The notes below the pieces were generated by a model that was given only the letters and a program-made list of their open reading frames with translations, did no database searches and was not told the DNA's origin. Both the position numbers and the translations under genes were made by a program. From Bacteroidales bacterium (GTDB taxonomy: Bacteria; Bacteroidota; Bacteroidia; Bacteroidales; WCHB1-69), in the NCBI GenBank assembly GCA_017394765.1, contig JAFPXF010000026.1:1-64000 (forward strand): a stretch of DNA of 64,000 bases. Reading direction: 5' to 3'. Within the stretch, counting starts at the first letter, position 1, and each line of letters opens with the position of its first letter. Shown one piece after another: positions 35,170 to 47,376 of the stretch.

Positions 35170-36417
35170 ATGTCTAAGTTATCTAAAAAAGCAAAATGGA
35201 TTATGATCATCGCGGCGGTTGTGCTGCTCGCGTTGATGTTGTCTCTCGTTCTTAAGAAGGGCAAGCACGCGGAGTTGCAAATCAATACCGTGCGGAGCAC
35301 CATCGACAGTGTGGAGGTGAATGTGACGGCCACCGGCGAGCTTCAGCCCGTGTACAAAGTGGATGTGGGCACACAGGTGTCCGGTATTGTGGAGCACATC
35401 TATGTGGATTTCAACTCGGTGGTGAAAAAGGGTCAAAAACTGGCCGAGCTTGACCGTTCCAATTTGAACGAGCAGCTCACACAGGCGCAGACCAACGTGT
35501 CGAATGCCAGAAGCAACCTAACCTTGGCACAGCAGCAGTTCGACAGAATCAAGGCACTGTACGACAACAAGGCGGCCACGCAGGAATCCTACGAATCAGC
35601 CACCAACTCGCTGAACTTGGCCAAAAACCAGCTCAAGACGGCACAGTCGGACTTGTCGCGTGCGCAAACAAACCTCTCGTACGCCACCATTTACTCTCCT
35701 ATTGACGGCGTGATCATGGACAAAGCCGTGGAGGAGGGCCAGACTGTCGCCTCCTCGTTCAGCACTCCCACGCTGTTCACCATCGCCAACGACCTGACGC
35801 AGATGCAGGTGCAGGCGAAGGTGGATGAGGCCGACATCGGTGAGGTGAAGGCTGGCCAGCCCGTGACGTTCACGGTGGACGCCTTCCCCGACGACGTGTT
35901 CACCGGCACAGTCAAGGAGGTTCGCATCAATCCCACTGTAACTTCCAATGTGGTGACCTACACCGTCATCATCAATGCGCCCAACCCTGAGACAAAATTG
36001 TTTCCCGGCATGACCGCCAACGTGACCATCGTCACCAAAAAGGAGACTGGCGTATGCATCCCGATGACCGCCCTTTACACCTCTTTGGATCAAGATGTGA
36101 TGAAACAGTTTGAAAAAAAAGGCTATACCTTCCTGTCTTTGTACAAGAATCAGGAAGAGCTGACCCAAGGACTGAAGGACATCACCAAGAAGACCATCTG
36201 GGTAAAAAAGGGGGAGAACAAATATGAGCAGGTTCGAGTTACCGTTGGATTGAACAATGGTGTTAAAACATTGATTTCCGAAGGCTTGCAAGAGGGTGAG
36301 GAAGTGCTGATGGGTGTTAACGAAGCGATGGGAGGGATGCCGAATGGAAACAAGGACGGCAAGAGTGGAAGTTCAAATCCGTTTATGCCCGGGCGGCCCG
36401 AGCGCAAGACCAGATAG
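35170..36417 (+). CDS. MacA-like periplasmic adaptor (HlyD/RND-type MFP)
   Basis: 415 residues. N-terminal inner-membrane anchor (residues ~10-28). The lipoyl half-domains are YKVDVGTQVSGIVEHIYVDFNSVVKKGQKLAELD (~58-92) and TIYSPIDGVIMDKAVEEGQTV (~175-195), separated by a coiled-coil hairpin rich in Gln, Asn and Ala. The beta-barrel and membrane-proximal domains follow (IGEVKAGQPVTFTVDAFPDDVFTGTVKEV). The tail is Gly/Asn/Lys rich. MacA-type adaptors bridge the ABC transporter and TolC. It ends 2 bases before the ATPase gene. A ~40-residue insert around residues 305-345 (QFEKKGYTFLSL...) is longer than in E. coli MacA. Confidence 0.93.
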   Translation: MSKLSKKAKWIMIIAAVVLLALMLSLVLKKGKHAELQINTVRSTIDSVEVNVTATGELQPVYKVDVGTQVSGIVEHIYVDFNSVVKKGQKLAELDRSNLNEQLTQAQTNVSNARSNLTLAQQQFDRIKALYDNKAATQESYESATNSLNLAKNQLKTAQSDLSRAQTNLSYATIYSPIDGVIMDKAVEEGQTVASSFSTPTLFTIANDLTQMQVQAKVDEADIGEVKAGQPVTFTVDAFPDDVFTGTVKEVRINPTVTSNVVTYTVIINAPNPETKLFPGMTANVTIVTKKETGVCIPMTALYTSLDQDVMKQFEKKGYTFLSLYKNQEELTQGLKDITKKTIWVKKGENKYEQVRVTVGLNNGVKTLISEGLQEGEEVLMGVNEAMGGMPNGNKDGKSGSSNPFMPGRPERKTR

Positions 36418-36419
36418 TT

Positions 36420-37163
36420 ATGGAAAAAGACATTTTAAAAGTGGAAAATCTGGAGCGTGTGTTCCGGGTGGGGAGCGAGAATGTGCATGCCTTGCGTGGA
36501 GTCTCCTTCTCCATCAAGGAGGGGGAGTTTGTCAGCATTATGGGCACCAGCGGTTCGGGAAAATCGACACTGCTGAACATTTTGGGCTGTTTGGACACGC
36601 CCTCTGCCGGCGACTATATCATTGATGGCGTTTCCATCCGGAACCTGAGCAAAAACGATCTTTCCACCCTGCGTAACCGCAAAATCGGCTTTGTGTTCCA
36701 AAACTACAACCTGTTGGCGCGCACCACAGCCTTGGAAAATGTGGAGTTGCCGCTGTTCTACAACAACACTGTGCCAGCCAAAGAGCGCAGGGAGCGCGCG
36801 GAGGCGGCCCTCAAGCTGGTGGGTCTGGAGAAGCGTATGGAGCATAAGCCCAACCAGCTCTCCGGCGGTCAGCAGCAGCGTGTGGCCATCGCCCGCGCAC
36901 TGGTCAACGATCCCGTTATCCTGCTGGCCGACGAAGCCACCGGCAACCTCGACACCCGCACCTCCTACGAAATCATGAGCCTGTTTCAGGACTTGCACGA
37001 ACAGGGCAAGACCATTGCCTTTGTGACCCACGAACCTGACATTGCGACTTTTACTACCCGCAAGATCAAGCTCCGCGACGGCCAGATTATCGAGGACGCC
37101 CCTATCAATACCCAGTCGGCCGCCGAAGCGTTGGCTGCTCTCAACCTCCAAAAAGAAGATTAA
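36420..37163 (+). CDS. MacB-like ABC transporter ATPase
   Basis: 247 residues. Walker A GTSGSGKST (42-50), Q-loop FQNYNLLARTTALENVELPL, signature LSGGQQQ (147-153), Walker B VILLADEATGNLD (Asp171-Glu172), and the H-loop VTHEP. The LolD/MacB subgroup is indicated by the MGTSGSGKSTLLNILGCLD and PTxG... pattern. In E. coli the ATPase is fused to the MacB permease; here it is separate, 3 bases before the permease gene. It energises export of macrolide-like drugs, peptides or lipoprotein-type substrates; the substrate is not predictable. Confidence 0.95.
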   Translation: MEKDILKVENLERVFRVGSENVHALRGVSFSIKEGEFVSIMGTSGSGKSTLLNILGCLDTPSAGDYIIDGVSIRNLSKNDLSTLRNRKIGFVFQNYNLLARTTALENVELPLFYNNTVPAKERRERAEAALKLVGLEKRMEHKPNQLSGGQQQRVAIARALVNDPVILLADEATGNLDTRTSYEIMSLFQDLHEQGKTIAFVTHEPDIATFTTRKIKLRDGQIIEDAPINTQSAAEALAALNLQKED

Positions 37164-37166
37164 GCC

Positions 37167-38387
37167 ATGAATATCGGAAACCTTATCAAAATAGCCATCA
37201 GCTCGCTGTTCCGCAATAAAATGCGCACCGCCCTCACCATGCTGGGCATCGTGATCGGCATCGCATCGGTCATTGCTATGGTCAGCATCGGGCAGGCCTC
37301 CACACAGAGTGTCAAGTCGGAACTCTCCACCATGGGTTCCAACATGATCATGATCATGCCCGCCCGTCAGCATCGTGGCGGTGTGGATATGGGAATGTCA
37401 TCTTCCAAGTCTTTGGATGACAAGGATTTGTTGTCTATACAAAAGAACACCCGTTATGTAGCCGCCGTGTCACCTATGGTGAGCAGCGCCAAACAGCTGA
37501 TTTACGGCAACAACAACCACAGCTGTTCCGTCAATGGCGTATCGGATGCCTACCTTGAAATCCGGAAATACGAGTTGGCCGACGGGGTGATGTTTACGGA
37601 AGAGGATGTGAAACGCTACAACAAGGTATGTGTCATTGGGCAGACAGTGGTGAAGGAGTTGTTCACCAACGGCGAGAACCCGATAGGCAAGTCCATCCGT
37701 TTCGGGTCGATACCGATGACTGTGATAGGTGTTTTGGCCTCGAAGGGCCAGAACGGGATGGGTGAGGACCAGGACGATATTGTGCTGGCGCCTTACACCA
37801 CTATTCAGAAGCGCTTTTTAGGTATCACCTATTTCAACATGTTGTTTGCCTCGGCCACTTCCGAGGAGGAGTCGGAGCTGGCCGCCACAGAGATTACCTA
37901 CATTTTGCGCAGCAACCACGGCATCAAAAGCGGTGCTACCGACGACTTTGACATCCGCACGCAGGAGGAGCTGGTTTCCACCATCAGTTCCGTTACCAGT
38001 CTGATGACCACGCTGCTGGCCGCCATCGCTTCCATTTCGTTGGTAGTGGGCGGTATCGGCATCATGAACATCATGTACGTCACAGTGACGGAGCGCACCA
38101 AAGAGATCGGACTGCGCATGGCCATCGGCGCGCATAACCGCGACATCAAGTTGCAGTTCTTGTGCGAGAGCGTGATTCTGAGTCTGATTGGCGGCATCAT
38201 CGGCATCATCTTCGGACTGATCATATCATACGTCGCTTCCAAATTGCTGAAAATGCCTTTCGTGGTGAGTCAGATGGCCATTTTGCTCTCCTTCGTGGTG
38301 TGTGCCCTCACGGGCATCTTCTTCGGTTGGTACCCAGCCAAGAAGGCCGCGAACATGGATCCGATAAGTGCGTTAAGGTACGAGTGA
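37167..38387 (+). CDS. MacB-like ABC transporter permease
   Basis: 406 residues. Four transmembrane helices: one near residues 17-40 (MRTALTMLGIVIGIASVIAM), then a ~200-residue periplasmic MacB_PCD domain, then three C-terminal FtsX-type helices from ~280. The conserved helix-loop GGIGIMNIMYVTVTERTKEIGLRMAIGA is present. In MacB-type 'mechanotransmission' exporters the periplasmic domain couples ATP hydrolysis to expulsion through TolC. Last gene of the tolC operon; it converges on secA across a long inverted repeat. Confidence 0.95.
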   Translation: MNIGNLIKIAISSLFRNKMRTALTMLGIVIGIASVIAMVSIGQASTQSVKSELSTMGSNMIMIMPARQHRGGVDMGMSSSKSLDDKDLLSIQKNTRYVAAVSPMVSSAKQLIYGNNNHSCSVNGVSDAYLEIRKYELADGVMFTEEDVKRYNKVCVIGQTVVKELFTNGENPIGKSIRFGSIPMTVIGVLASKGQNGMGEDQDDIVLAPYTTIQKRFLGITYFNMLFASATSEEESELAATEITYILRSNHGIKSGATDDFDIRTQEELVSTISSVTSLMTTLLAAIASISLVVGGIGIMNIMYVTVTERTKEIGLRMAIGAHNRDIKLQFLCESVILSLIGGIIGIIFGLIISYVASKLLKMPFVVSQMAILLSFVVCALTGIFFGWYPAKKAANMDPISALRYE

Positions 38388-38421
38388 TCTCCGCGAATCG
38401 TGTGTGTTTGCACATACAATT

Positions 38422-38488
38422 TTCCCCGCAGATTTCGCAGATTGGCGCAGAAAAAGGAATTGCGAAAATCCGCGAGTTCTGCGGGGAA
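38422..38488. repeat. Inverted nonamer repeat between macB and secA
   Basis: Outer arms TTCCCCGCAG (38422-38431) and CTGCGGGGAA (38479-38488) pair perfectly. Inside, each arm is built from 9-mers: CCGCAGATT, TCGCAGATT, GGCGCAGAA on the left and AATTGCGAA, AATCCGCGA, GTTCTGCGG on the right. It lies between convergent genes and can fold in both transcripts, so it may serve as a bidirectional terminator. Confidence 0.8.
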
Positions 38489-38492
38489 CAGA

Positions 38493-41798
<3,306 letters not shown>

Positions 41799-41813
41799 AT
41801 AAAGTGTTCGTTT

Positions 41814-42857
41814 TTAAAAACGGCAAAGATACAAAAATTGTGCCAACCTTTTCACATCCTCCACAAAGGCGCGCACATCCTCCTCCGTGGTGTCCCAACT
41901 GGTCACTAAGCGGATTTCATTCTCGTTTTCATCCCAAATGTAGAAGAAGTATTTTTCCAACAACTTGTCAATAAGTGTTTTCGGCAACTTGAGAAGCAGG
42001 ATGTTGGCATCTGTGCTTTGGGTGAAGGTGTTGTAGCCGGCCTCCTTAATGCCCTGGCGGAGCAGTTGCGCCATCGCGTTGGCGTGGGCGGCGTTCTCCC
42101 GCCAGATGCCCTCTTCCAGATAGGGTATCAGCTGGCAGCCCACATAGCGCATCTTGGAGTAGAGCTGGGCGCGCTGCTTGCGGATGTATTTCAGATTCTC
42201 GGCCAACTCGGGGCGGAAGGCTATGACCGCCTCACACATCAGCAGCCCGTTCTTGGTGCCGCCGAAGCTGAGGATATCCACCCCGCAATCGACCGTCATC
42301 TCCTTGAAGCTCTTGCCCAAGGCGACAGCCGCGTTGGCCAGACGGGCCCCGTCCAAATGCAGGTACATCCCATACTGGTGGATATAGTCGGCGATGGCTT
42401 TGATCTCCTCGCAGGTATAGACAGTGCCCAACTCGGTGCACTGGGAGATATAGACCGCCTTGGGCTGCGAGTGGTGCTCGAACCCCCAGTTGATGAGGCG
42501 CGGAGCGATGAGCTCCGGGGTCAGCTTGCCGTCGGGGGTCTCGATCTCGCGCAGGGCAGCCCCTGTCATAAACTCGGGCGCGCCGCACTCGTCCACAGCA
42601 ATGTGGGCGGTCTTGGCACAAAGTATAGAGTTGAAAGACTGAACACAGGCACTCAGTGCCACGATGTTGGCCCCCGTGCCGTTGAAGACAAAATAGGGCT
42701 CGGCGTTCTCTCCGAAGTGCTGCTTGATCAGCTGCTTGGCACGCGCCGTGTAGGTGTCGTCACCGTATGCAATCTGATGGTCGGCGTTGGCTGCCTCGAT
42801 AGCTTTCAATACGGCAGGATGAATTCCCGAATGGTTGTCGCTTCCGAAACTGCGCAT
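41814..42857 (-). CDS. ltaE: Low-specificity L-threonine aldolase
   Basis: 347 residues, fold-type I PLP enzyme of the beta-eliminating lyase family. It cleaves L-threonine or L-allo-threonine to glycine and acetaldehyde. FGSDNHSGIHPAVLKAI at the start, FNGTGANIVAL, HLDGARLANAAVALG (the Asp contacting the PLP ring) and SFGGTKNGLLMCEAVI, with the PLP Lys202, match the family. Length is typical. It follows the sugar transporter gene by 3 bases and precedes secA by 15; the grouping looks like plain operon packing and not a pathway. Confidence 0.92.
   Translation of the reverse strand: MRSFGSDNHSGIHPAVLKAIEAANADHQIAYGDDTYTARAKQLIKQHFGENAEPYFVFNGTGANIVALSACVQSFNSILCAKTAHIAVDECGAPEFMTGAALREIETPDGKLTPELIAPRLINWGFEHHSQPKAVYISQCTELGTVYTCEEIKAIADYIHQYGMYLHLDGARLANAAVALGKSFKEMTVDCGVDILSFGGTKNGLLMCEAVIAFRPELAENLKYIRKQRAQLYSKMRYVGCQLIPYLEEGIWRENAAHANAMAQLLRQGIKEAGYNTFTQSTDANILLLKLPKTLIDKLLEKYFFYIWDENENEIRLVTSWDTTEEDVRAFVEDVKRLAQFLYLCRF
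41824..41831 (-). promoter_or_regulatory. Internal promoter -7 box TATCTTTG for secA
   Basis: TAnnTTTG match 25 bases before the secA ATG, within the last codons of the threonine aldolase gene. Confidence 0.45.
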
Positions 42858-42860
42858 AAC

Positions 42861-44123
42861 TTAGTTCTCTTTTTTCTTAGTGATTTTGCAACCCACGGTG
42901 GCAAAGAAAAGGATGTAGGCGTAGCTCACGAAGAGGATTGCGTAGGCCACGTGCCGGTTGGCGGCATCGGCAATCTTGCCATAAATCAGAGGCATCACGG
43001 CACCGCCGGCAATGGCCATAATCAACAGGGCCGAGCCGAATTCGGTGTGCTCGCCCAAATCGTGGATGGAGAGCGGCCAGATGGCGGGCCACATAATGGC
43101 GTGCGCGAAGCTGAGGCAGATGATGGCCCCGATGGAGAAGATGCCCGTGGTACACAAAGCCACAATGACCAGCAACACCGACAGACAGAGTTGTATGATG
43201 AGCGCATTGCGCTGGGAGATAAACTTCGGCACGAAGATGATGCCACAGAAATAGCCAATCAACAGCGCGATAAGGGCGTACACGCCGAAATAGTGGGATA
43301 CATTCGTCGGGATGTTGTAGTAGTTGCCGTACGGTATCAGCGTATCGATGGCGATGACCTCGGCACCCACATAGAAGAATATGGCGAGAATGCCTAACCA
43401 AAGATAGGGATAGTCAAAGATGCTGCTCTTCTTCTCCCCTTTCTGGCTCTCTTCGAGCTGGATTTCGGGAAGACGTGCCAGTTTCACAAATATCACCAGC
43501 GCAATCAGCACCGCGGTCATGATGAGGTAAGGCAGGATGACGCCGTTGGAGAGTTGCTGGAGCAGAGCCTCCTTTTCCGGACCGTCCGGGGTGACACCGA
43601 TTTGCTCAAACAGGTGCTCTTTTCCGGAAAAGAGCGCCTTGTAAAGCAACAGAATGCCAATCATCCCGGCGAGTTTGTTGCAGACGCCCATAATGCTCAT
43701 ACGGCGGGCGGCCGACTCCACAGGACCCAGCACCGTGACGTAGGGATTGCTGGCCGTTTGCAACAACGAGAGACCGCTGCCTTGCAGGAACAAGCCCAGC
43801 AGGAAAAGGGGGTAGCTGCGCGTCATCGCGCCGGGCACGAACATCACGCAACCGATGGCCATGATGATCAGGCCCAACGCCATCCCGTTGCCATAGCCGG
43901 TTTTTTTCAACACGTAGGAGGAGGGTATCGACATCACAAAATAGGCAATATAGAAGGCGAAGGTCACCAAATAGCCTTGCACCTGCGTGGTAAGCTCGCA
44001 GGCGGCAGTCATATAAGGAATCAGAATATTGTTGATCCATGTCACGAAGCCGAACACGAAGAACAGGGCTCCGATGATAAACATGCTGTAGGCGGTCTTT
44101 TTATTGGATGTTTCCATATTCAT
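42861..44123 (-). CDS. FucP/GluP-type sugar MFS transporter
   Basis: 420 residues (start MNMETS or MET two codons on), twelve transmembrane segments. The FHS sugar:proton symporter subfamily is indicated by FFVFGFVTWINNILIPYM in helix 1, GLFLQGSGLSLLQTASNPYVTVLGP in helix 4, and FGSALLIMAIAGGAVMPLIYGKIAD in helix 10-11. Bacteroidota relatives import glucose/galactose or fucose. No sugar-specific catabolic genes lie beside it; ribulose-phosphate epimerase is two genes upstream in the same run. The substrate is left open. Confidence 0.9.
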   Translation of the reverse strand: MNMETSNKKTAYSMFIIGALFFVFGFVTWINNILIPYMTAACELTTQVQGYLVTFAFYIAYFVMSIPSSYVLKKTGYGNGMALGLIIMAIGCVMFVPGAMTRSYPLFLLGLFLQGSGLSLLQTASNPYVTVLGPVESAARRMSIMGVCNKLAGMIGILLLYKALFSGKEHLFEQIGVTPDGPEKEALLQQLSNGVILPYLIMTAVLIALVIFVKLARLPEIQLEESQKGEKKSSIFDYPYLWLGILAIFFYVGAEVIAIDTLIPYGNYYNIPTNVSHYFGVYALIALLIGYFCGIIFVPKFISQRNALIIQLCLSVLLVIVALCTTGIFSIGAIICLSFAHAIMWPAIWPLSIHDLGEHTEFGSALLIMAIAGGAVMPLIYGKIADAANRHVAYAILFVSYAYILFFATVGCKITKKKEN

Positions 44124-44127
44124 GGGA

Positions 44128-44754
44128 TTATTTGATTAATTTCATCAGTTCGGCCTTTTTGGCGTCATATTCTTCCTGAGTGATAATCTGAAGGTCTAAT
44201 TTCTCCTTCCATTTCTTCAGTTCCTCAAGGGCGGCTTCGGAAGCGGTATCGGAGGGGTCGGCCTTGGTGACAATCTCGTGGGTGGCCAGTGCCTCCTCGA
44301 AATTGGTACAGGCAAGTCCGCCGCGGTTAAGAACCAGATAGATTTTGCATCCGCAGGTTTTCCGGTTAAAGGGGTCCACGGGCACGCATTGGATTCTTTT
44401 GATGGTGGCCACACCACCGGCACGGTTCTCCACACGCTCATACACCTCCCGGTTGGCGGCACTGGTGGAGACATTGCTGCTTTCGTCCTCCGCCAACGAG
44501 CCGAGCACGCTGCCCGTCACATCCTTGAAATAGACATAGTATTTGCCACTGGTGGGATAGCCGTAGGTGATGGTGGAGCCCTTGGTATAGGTCACGCCGT
44601 TGGAGGCCACATAGACGGAGATGTCGTCACCCCCCACACGCCCGGTCAGCTCCTTGGCCGATTTCTGGTTAACAATATCTTGATAGGTCACCGTCTGGGC
44701 TGACAGCCCGACAGTAATGATAATCAGCAAAAAAAGAGAGAACAGTTTTTTCAT
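44128..44754 (-). CDS. Secreted protein with SHOCT-like C-terminus
   Basis: 208 residues. Signal peptide MKKLFSLFLLIIITVGLSAQ. The middle (~25-160) is beta-rich with no family I know; it contains a Cys pair (KTCGCK) plus two other Cys. The last ~35 residues (LKKWKEKLDLQIITQEEYDAKKAELMKLI) fit the SHOCT pattern, a short oligomerisation tail usually found at the end of membrane or secreted proteins. It sits 3 bases after rpe and 4 before the sugar transporter. Function unknown. Confidence 0.72.
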   Translation of the reverse strand: MKKLFSLFLLIIITVGLSAQTVTYQDIVNQKSAKELTGRVGGDDISVYVASNGVTYTKGSTITYGYPTSGKYYVYFKDVTGSVLGSLAEDESSNVSTSAANREVYERVENRAGGVATIKRIQCVPVDPFNRKTCGCKIYLVLNRGGLACTNFEEALATHEIVTKADPSDTASEAALEELKKWKEKLDLQIITQEEYDAKKAELMKLIK

Positions 44755-44757
44755 TTT

Positions 44758-45408
44758 TCAAGCATTTTTAAGATTCTGAATAGCAATTTCCGGGTCTTCG
44801 GCTTTGAACACGGCGTTGCCGGCCACCACCGCGTCGGCGCCGGCGCTGACGATGTCGGCGATATTGTCCTGGCACACGCCGCCGTCCACCTCGATGAGGG
44901 CTTCCGAGTCGTTGCGCTCAATCATCTCGCGCAGCTCGCTGATCTTGTGCAGGGCCCGTTTGATGAACTTCTGGCCCCCGAAGCCGGGGTTCACCGACAT
45001 GATGAGCACGAGGTTTACATCGTTGATAATGTCCTCCAGTCCGGCTACAGGCGTGTGCGGATTGAGGGCCACACCGGCCAGCATCCCCTCTTCCTTGATC
45101 TGGCAAATGGTGCGGTGCAGATGGGTGCTGGCCTCCCAATGTACGGTCAGCAAATCGGCACCCACCTCCTTGAAGGTGTGGATGTAACGCTCCGGTTGCA
45201 CAATCATCAAATGCACGTCCAACGGCTTTTCGGAGAGCTGACGCACTCGCTTGATCACTGGCATTCCGAAAGAGATGTTCGGCACGAACACGCCATCCAT
45301 CACATCGAGGTGTATCCAATCGGCCTGCGAACGGTTCAACATCTGGATTTCCCGCTCTAAATTGCCGAAGTCGGCAGAGAGGAGGGAGGGGGCTATGACA
45401 GGTTTCAT
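44758..45408 (-). CDS. rpe: Ribulose-phosphate 3-epimerase
   Basis: 216 residues from MKPVIAPSLLSADF; the ORF could begin up to 11 codons earlier but the family starts here. Rpe interconverts ribulose-5-phosphate and xylulose-5-phosphate in the pentose phosphate pathway, using a metal held in a TIM barrel. WIHLDVMDGVFVPNISFG (metal ligands His and Asp), DVHLMIVQPERYI, MSVNPGFGGQKFI and IEVDGGVCQDNI are all diagnostic. First gene of the rpe-SHOCT-MFS-ltaE-secA run. Confidence 0.97.
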   Translation of the reverse strand: MKPVIAPSLLSADFGNLEREIQMLNRSQADWIHLDVMDGVFVPNISFGMPVIKRVRQLSEKPLDVHLMIVQPERYIHTFKEVGADLLTVHWEASTHLHRTICQIKEEGMLAGVALNPHTPVAGLEDIINDVNLVLIMSVNPGFGGQKFIKRALHKISELREMIERNDSEALIEVDGGVCQDNIADIVSAGADAVVAGNAVFKAEDPEIAIQNLKNA

Positions 45409-45430
45409 AATCATCATCTTTATGAGGCGG

Positions 45431-45438
45431 CAAATGTA
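45431..45438 (-). promoter_or_regulatory. Promoter -7 box TACATTTG of the rpe operon
   Basis: TAnnTTTG match 22 bases before the rpe ATG on the minus strand. A CAAA (TTTG) at 45462-45465 gives a 23-base spacer, a little longer than usual. Confidence 0.5.
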
Positions 45439-45520
45439 CATAAATTATGAATACCCGCGGACAAATGAAGTGTCTGCCATAATGATGAGACAAAGCTGCT
45501 CTGACTCATCATATTTTTTG

Positions 45521-45528
45521 TACATTTG
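45521..45528 (+). promoter_or_regulatory. Promoter -7 box TACATTTG of mrp-thyA
   Basis: TAnnTTTG match 39 bases before the mrp ATG. Confidence 0.5.
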
Positions 45529-45567
45529 CACCCATTTTAAAACCCGAGAAAATAAACGTATTGTATT

Positions 45568-46392
45568 ATGGCAGAATGTAATCACGATTGCGCAAATTGC
45601 AGTCAACAGAATTGTGAAAAGAAAGATTTGCACGAAAACCCTAACGTTCACAGCAACATCAAGAAGATCATCGGAATCGTCAGCGGCAAGGGCGGCGTGG
45701 GCAAAAGCTCCGTTACCTCCCTGTTAGCTGTGCAATTGCGACGCAAAGGCTACCATGTGGGTATCCTCGATGCCGACATCACCGGTCCTTCCATTCCCAA
45801 GATGTTCAACCTCCACGAGCTGGTCAAGGGCAATGAAGACGGCGTGTTCCCCGCCAAGACTGAAATGGGTATTCATGTCATGTCTGCCAACCTGCTCACC
45901 GACGACGAGAAGACACCCGTCATCTGGCGCGGTCCCCTCGTGGCCGGCATGGTGAAGCAGTTTTGGACCGAAGTGATTTGGGACAACATCGATTTCCTTC
46001 TGGTGGATATGCCCCCGGGCACGGGCGACGTTCCCCTCACCGTCTTCCAGACGATGGACGTCGATGGCATCATCATGGTGACTTCGCCGCAGGACCTCGT
46101 CTCCCTCATCGTCAGCAAGGCCGTCAATATGGCCGGGATGATGAATATCCCTATTCTGGGACTGGTGGAGAACTACAGCTACGCGCTCTGTCCGCACTGC
46201 GGCGAGAAGATTCCTGTGTTCGGCGAGAGCCACGCCGCAGAGGTGGCCCGCGAGTTCAACCTGCCGCTGCTGGCCCAGATGCCCATCGACACCCGCATCG
46301 CGCAATTGGCCGACAAGGGCGAGATGGAGAAGGCGGAGGTCGATTACTTAGACCCTGTGCTCAACATCCTCGAAAGTCTCGATGCGAAATAG
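45568..46392 (+). CDS. mrp: Mrp/NBP35-type Fe-S cluster carrier ATPase
   Basis: 274 residues. Deviant Walker A GKGGVGKS (40-47), Walker B-like LLVDMPPGTGDVPLTVFQTMD, and the dimer-bridging cluster site CPHC (207-210). The N-terminus MAECNHDCANCSQQNC has four Cys (4, 8, 11, 16) like the ferredoxin-type site of the eukaryotic NBP35, and lacks the DUF59/MIP18 domain of longer Bacteroidota Mrp proteins. It binds and delivers Fe-S clusters to apoproteins in the cytoplasm. thyA follows after 18 bases. Confidence 0.93.
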   Translation: MAECNHDCANCSQQNCEKKDLHENPNVHSNIKKIIGIVSGKGGVGKSSVTSLLAVQLRRKGYHVGILDADITGPSIPKMFNLHELVKGNEDGVFPAKTEMGIHVMSANLLTDDEKTPVIWRGPLVAGMVKQFWTEVIWDNIDFLLVDMPPGTGDVPLTVFQTMDVDGIIMVTSPQDLVSLIVSKAVNMAGMMNIPILGLVENYSYALCPHCGEKIPVFGESHAAEVAREFNLPLLAQMPIDTRIAQLADKGEMEKAEVDYLDPVLNILESLDAK

Positions 46393-46410
46393 AACAGCAT
46401 AAAACTCCTT

Positions 46411-47205
46411 ATGAAACAATATCTTGACCTTCTTGATACCATCCTGACCAAAGGCGCGTTCAAGTCGGACCGCACCGGCACGGGCACCTACAGCATCTTC
46501 GGCCACCAGATGCGCTTCGACCTGTCGGAGGGCTTCCCTCTCTTGACGACCAAGAAGCTGCACCTGCGCTCCATCATCTATGAGCTGCTCTGGTTCCTGC
46601 AGGGCGACACCAACATCCGCTACCTGCAGGAGCACGGTGTCTCCATCTGGGACGAGTGGGCGGACCCCGACGGCGACCTCGGGCCCATTTACGGGCACCA
46701 GTGGCGCTCGTGGGGCACCCCCGACGGCGGCAAGGTGGACCAGATCAGCCAACTTATCCGGCAGATTCAGGAGACCCCCGACTCGCGCCGGCTGATGGTG
46801 TGCGCCTGGAACGTGGGCGAAATCGACAAGATGGCCCTGCCTCCCTGTCACGTGCTGTTCCAATTCTATGTTAATAATGGTGAAATCTCCTTGCAGTTGT
46901 ACCAGCGCAGCGCGGACGTGTTCTTGGGCGTGCCCTTCAACATCGCCTCTTATGCTTTGCTATTGATGATGGTGGCGCAGGTGTGCAATCTCAAGCCTAA
47001 GGAGTTCATCCACACGCTCGGCGATGCGCACATCTATTCCAATCACGTGGAGCAGGCCAAGCTGCAGCTCACCCGCGAGCCACGGCCCCTGCCCACAATG
47101 CGCATCAATCCCGAGGTCAAGGATATATTCTCCTTCCAATACGAAGACTTCACGCTGGAAAACTACGACCCACACCCCCACATCAAAGCCGAAGTGGCGG
47201 TGTAA
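46411..47205 (+). CDS. thyA: Thymidylate synthase
   Basis: 264 residues, the exact size of the E. coli enzyme. It methylates dUMP to dTMP with methylenetetrahydrofolate. The nucleophile Cys146 is in [12 protein letters not shown]; the dUMP phosphate-binding RRLMVCAWN, the folate-site [11 protein letters not shown], and the closing HIKAEVAV are intact. [20 protein letters not shown] at the start is typical. It ends the mrp operon; immediately after it the accessory islet of minus-strand genes begins. Confidence 0.98.
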   Translation: MKQYLDLLDTILTKGAFKSDRTGTGTYSIFGHQMRFDLSEGFPLLTTKKLHLRSIIYELLWFLQGDTNIRYLQEHGVSIWDEWADPDGDLGPIYGHQWRSWGTPDGGKVDQISQLIRQIQETPDSRRLMVCAWNVGEIDKMALPPCHVLFQFYVNNGEISLQLYQRSADVFLGVPFNIASYALLLMMVAQVCNLKPKEFIHTLGDAHIYSNHVEQAKLQLTREPRPLPTMRINPEVKDIFSFQYEDFTLENYDPHPHIKAEVAV

Positions 47206-47219
47206 AAACTATCGCTGAT

Positions 47220-47376
47220 TTATTGGATTTCTTGCTGAACCAGGGAAGTTATTTTTGTTACGAGTTGTTCTGCTGGTTCAAGCAGTGGCTTGACATCCGC
47301 TTCTTGTAAATCAAAAGTTTGCCTTGTCCAAGCGATAGGCAACAACAGCTCTTTTTTCTTCATCGTTCAAACTCAT
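47220..47376 (-). pseudogene. HEPN toxin remnant with internal deletion
   Basis: ATG 47376 overlaps the MNT stop as ATGA. It encodes MSLNDEEKRAVVAYRLDKAN, the standard N-terminus of HEPN-domain proteins, and then meets TGA after one more codon. A frame shifted by one base continues with FDLQEADVKPLLEPAEQLV and ends VQQEIQ at 47220, which resembles the C-terminus of the same family. The ~80 central codons, including the RxxxxH ribonuclease motif, are missing. So the toxin half of the module has been lost by deletion while both ends remain. The frame-shifted piece could alternatively be read from an internal ATG as a 47-residue peptide. Confidence 0.65.

Noticed and set aside
36420..38387. Frameshift splitting a fused MacB into ATPase and permease
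   Set aside because: Each part has its own ATG, a 3-base intergenic gap and complete domains; separate genes are normal in this phylum.
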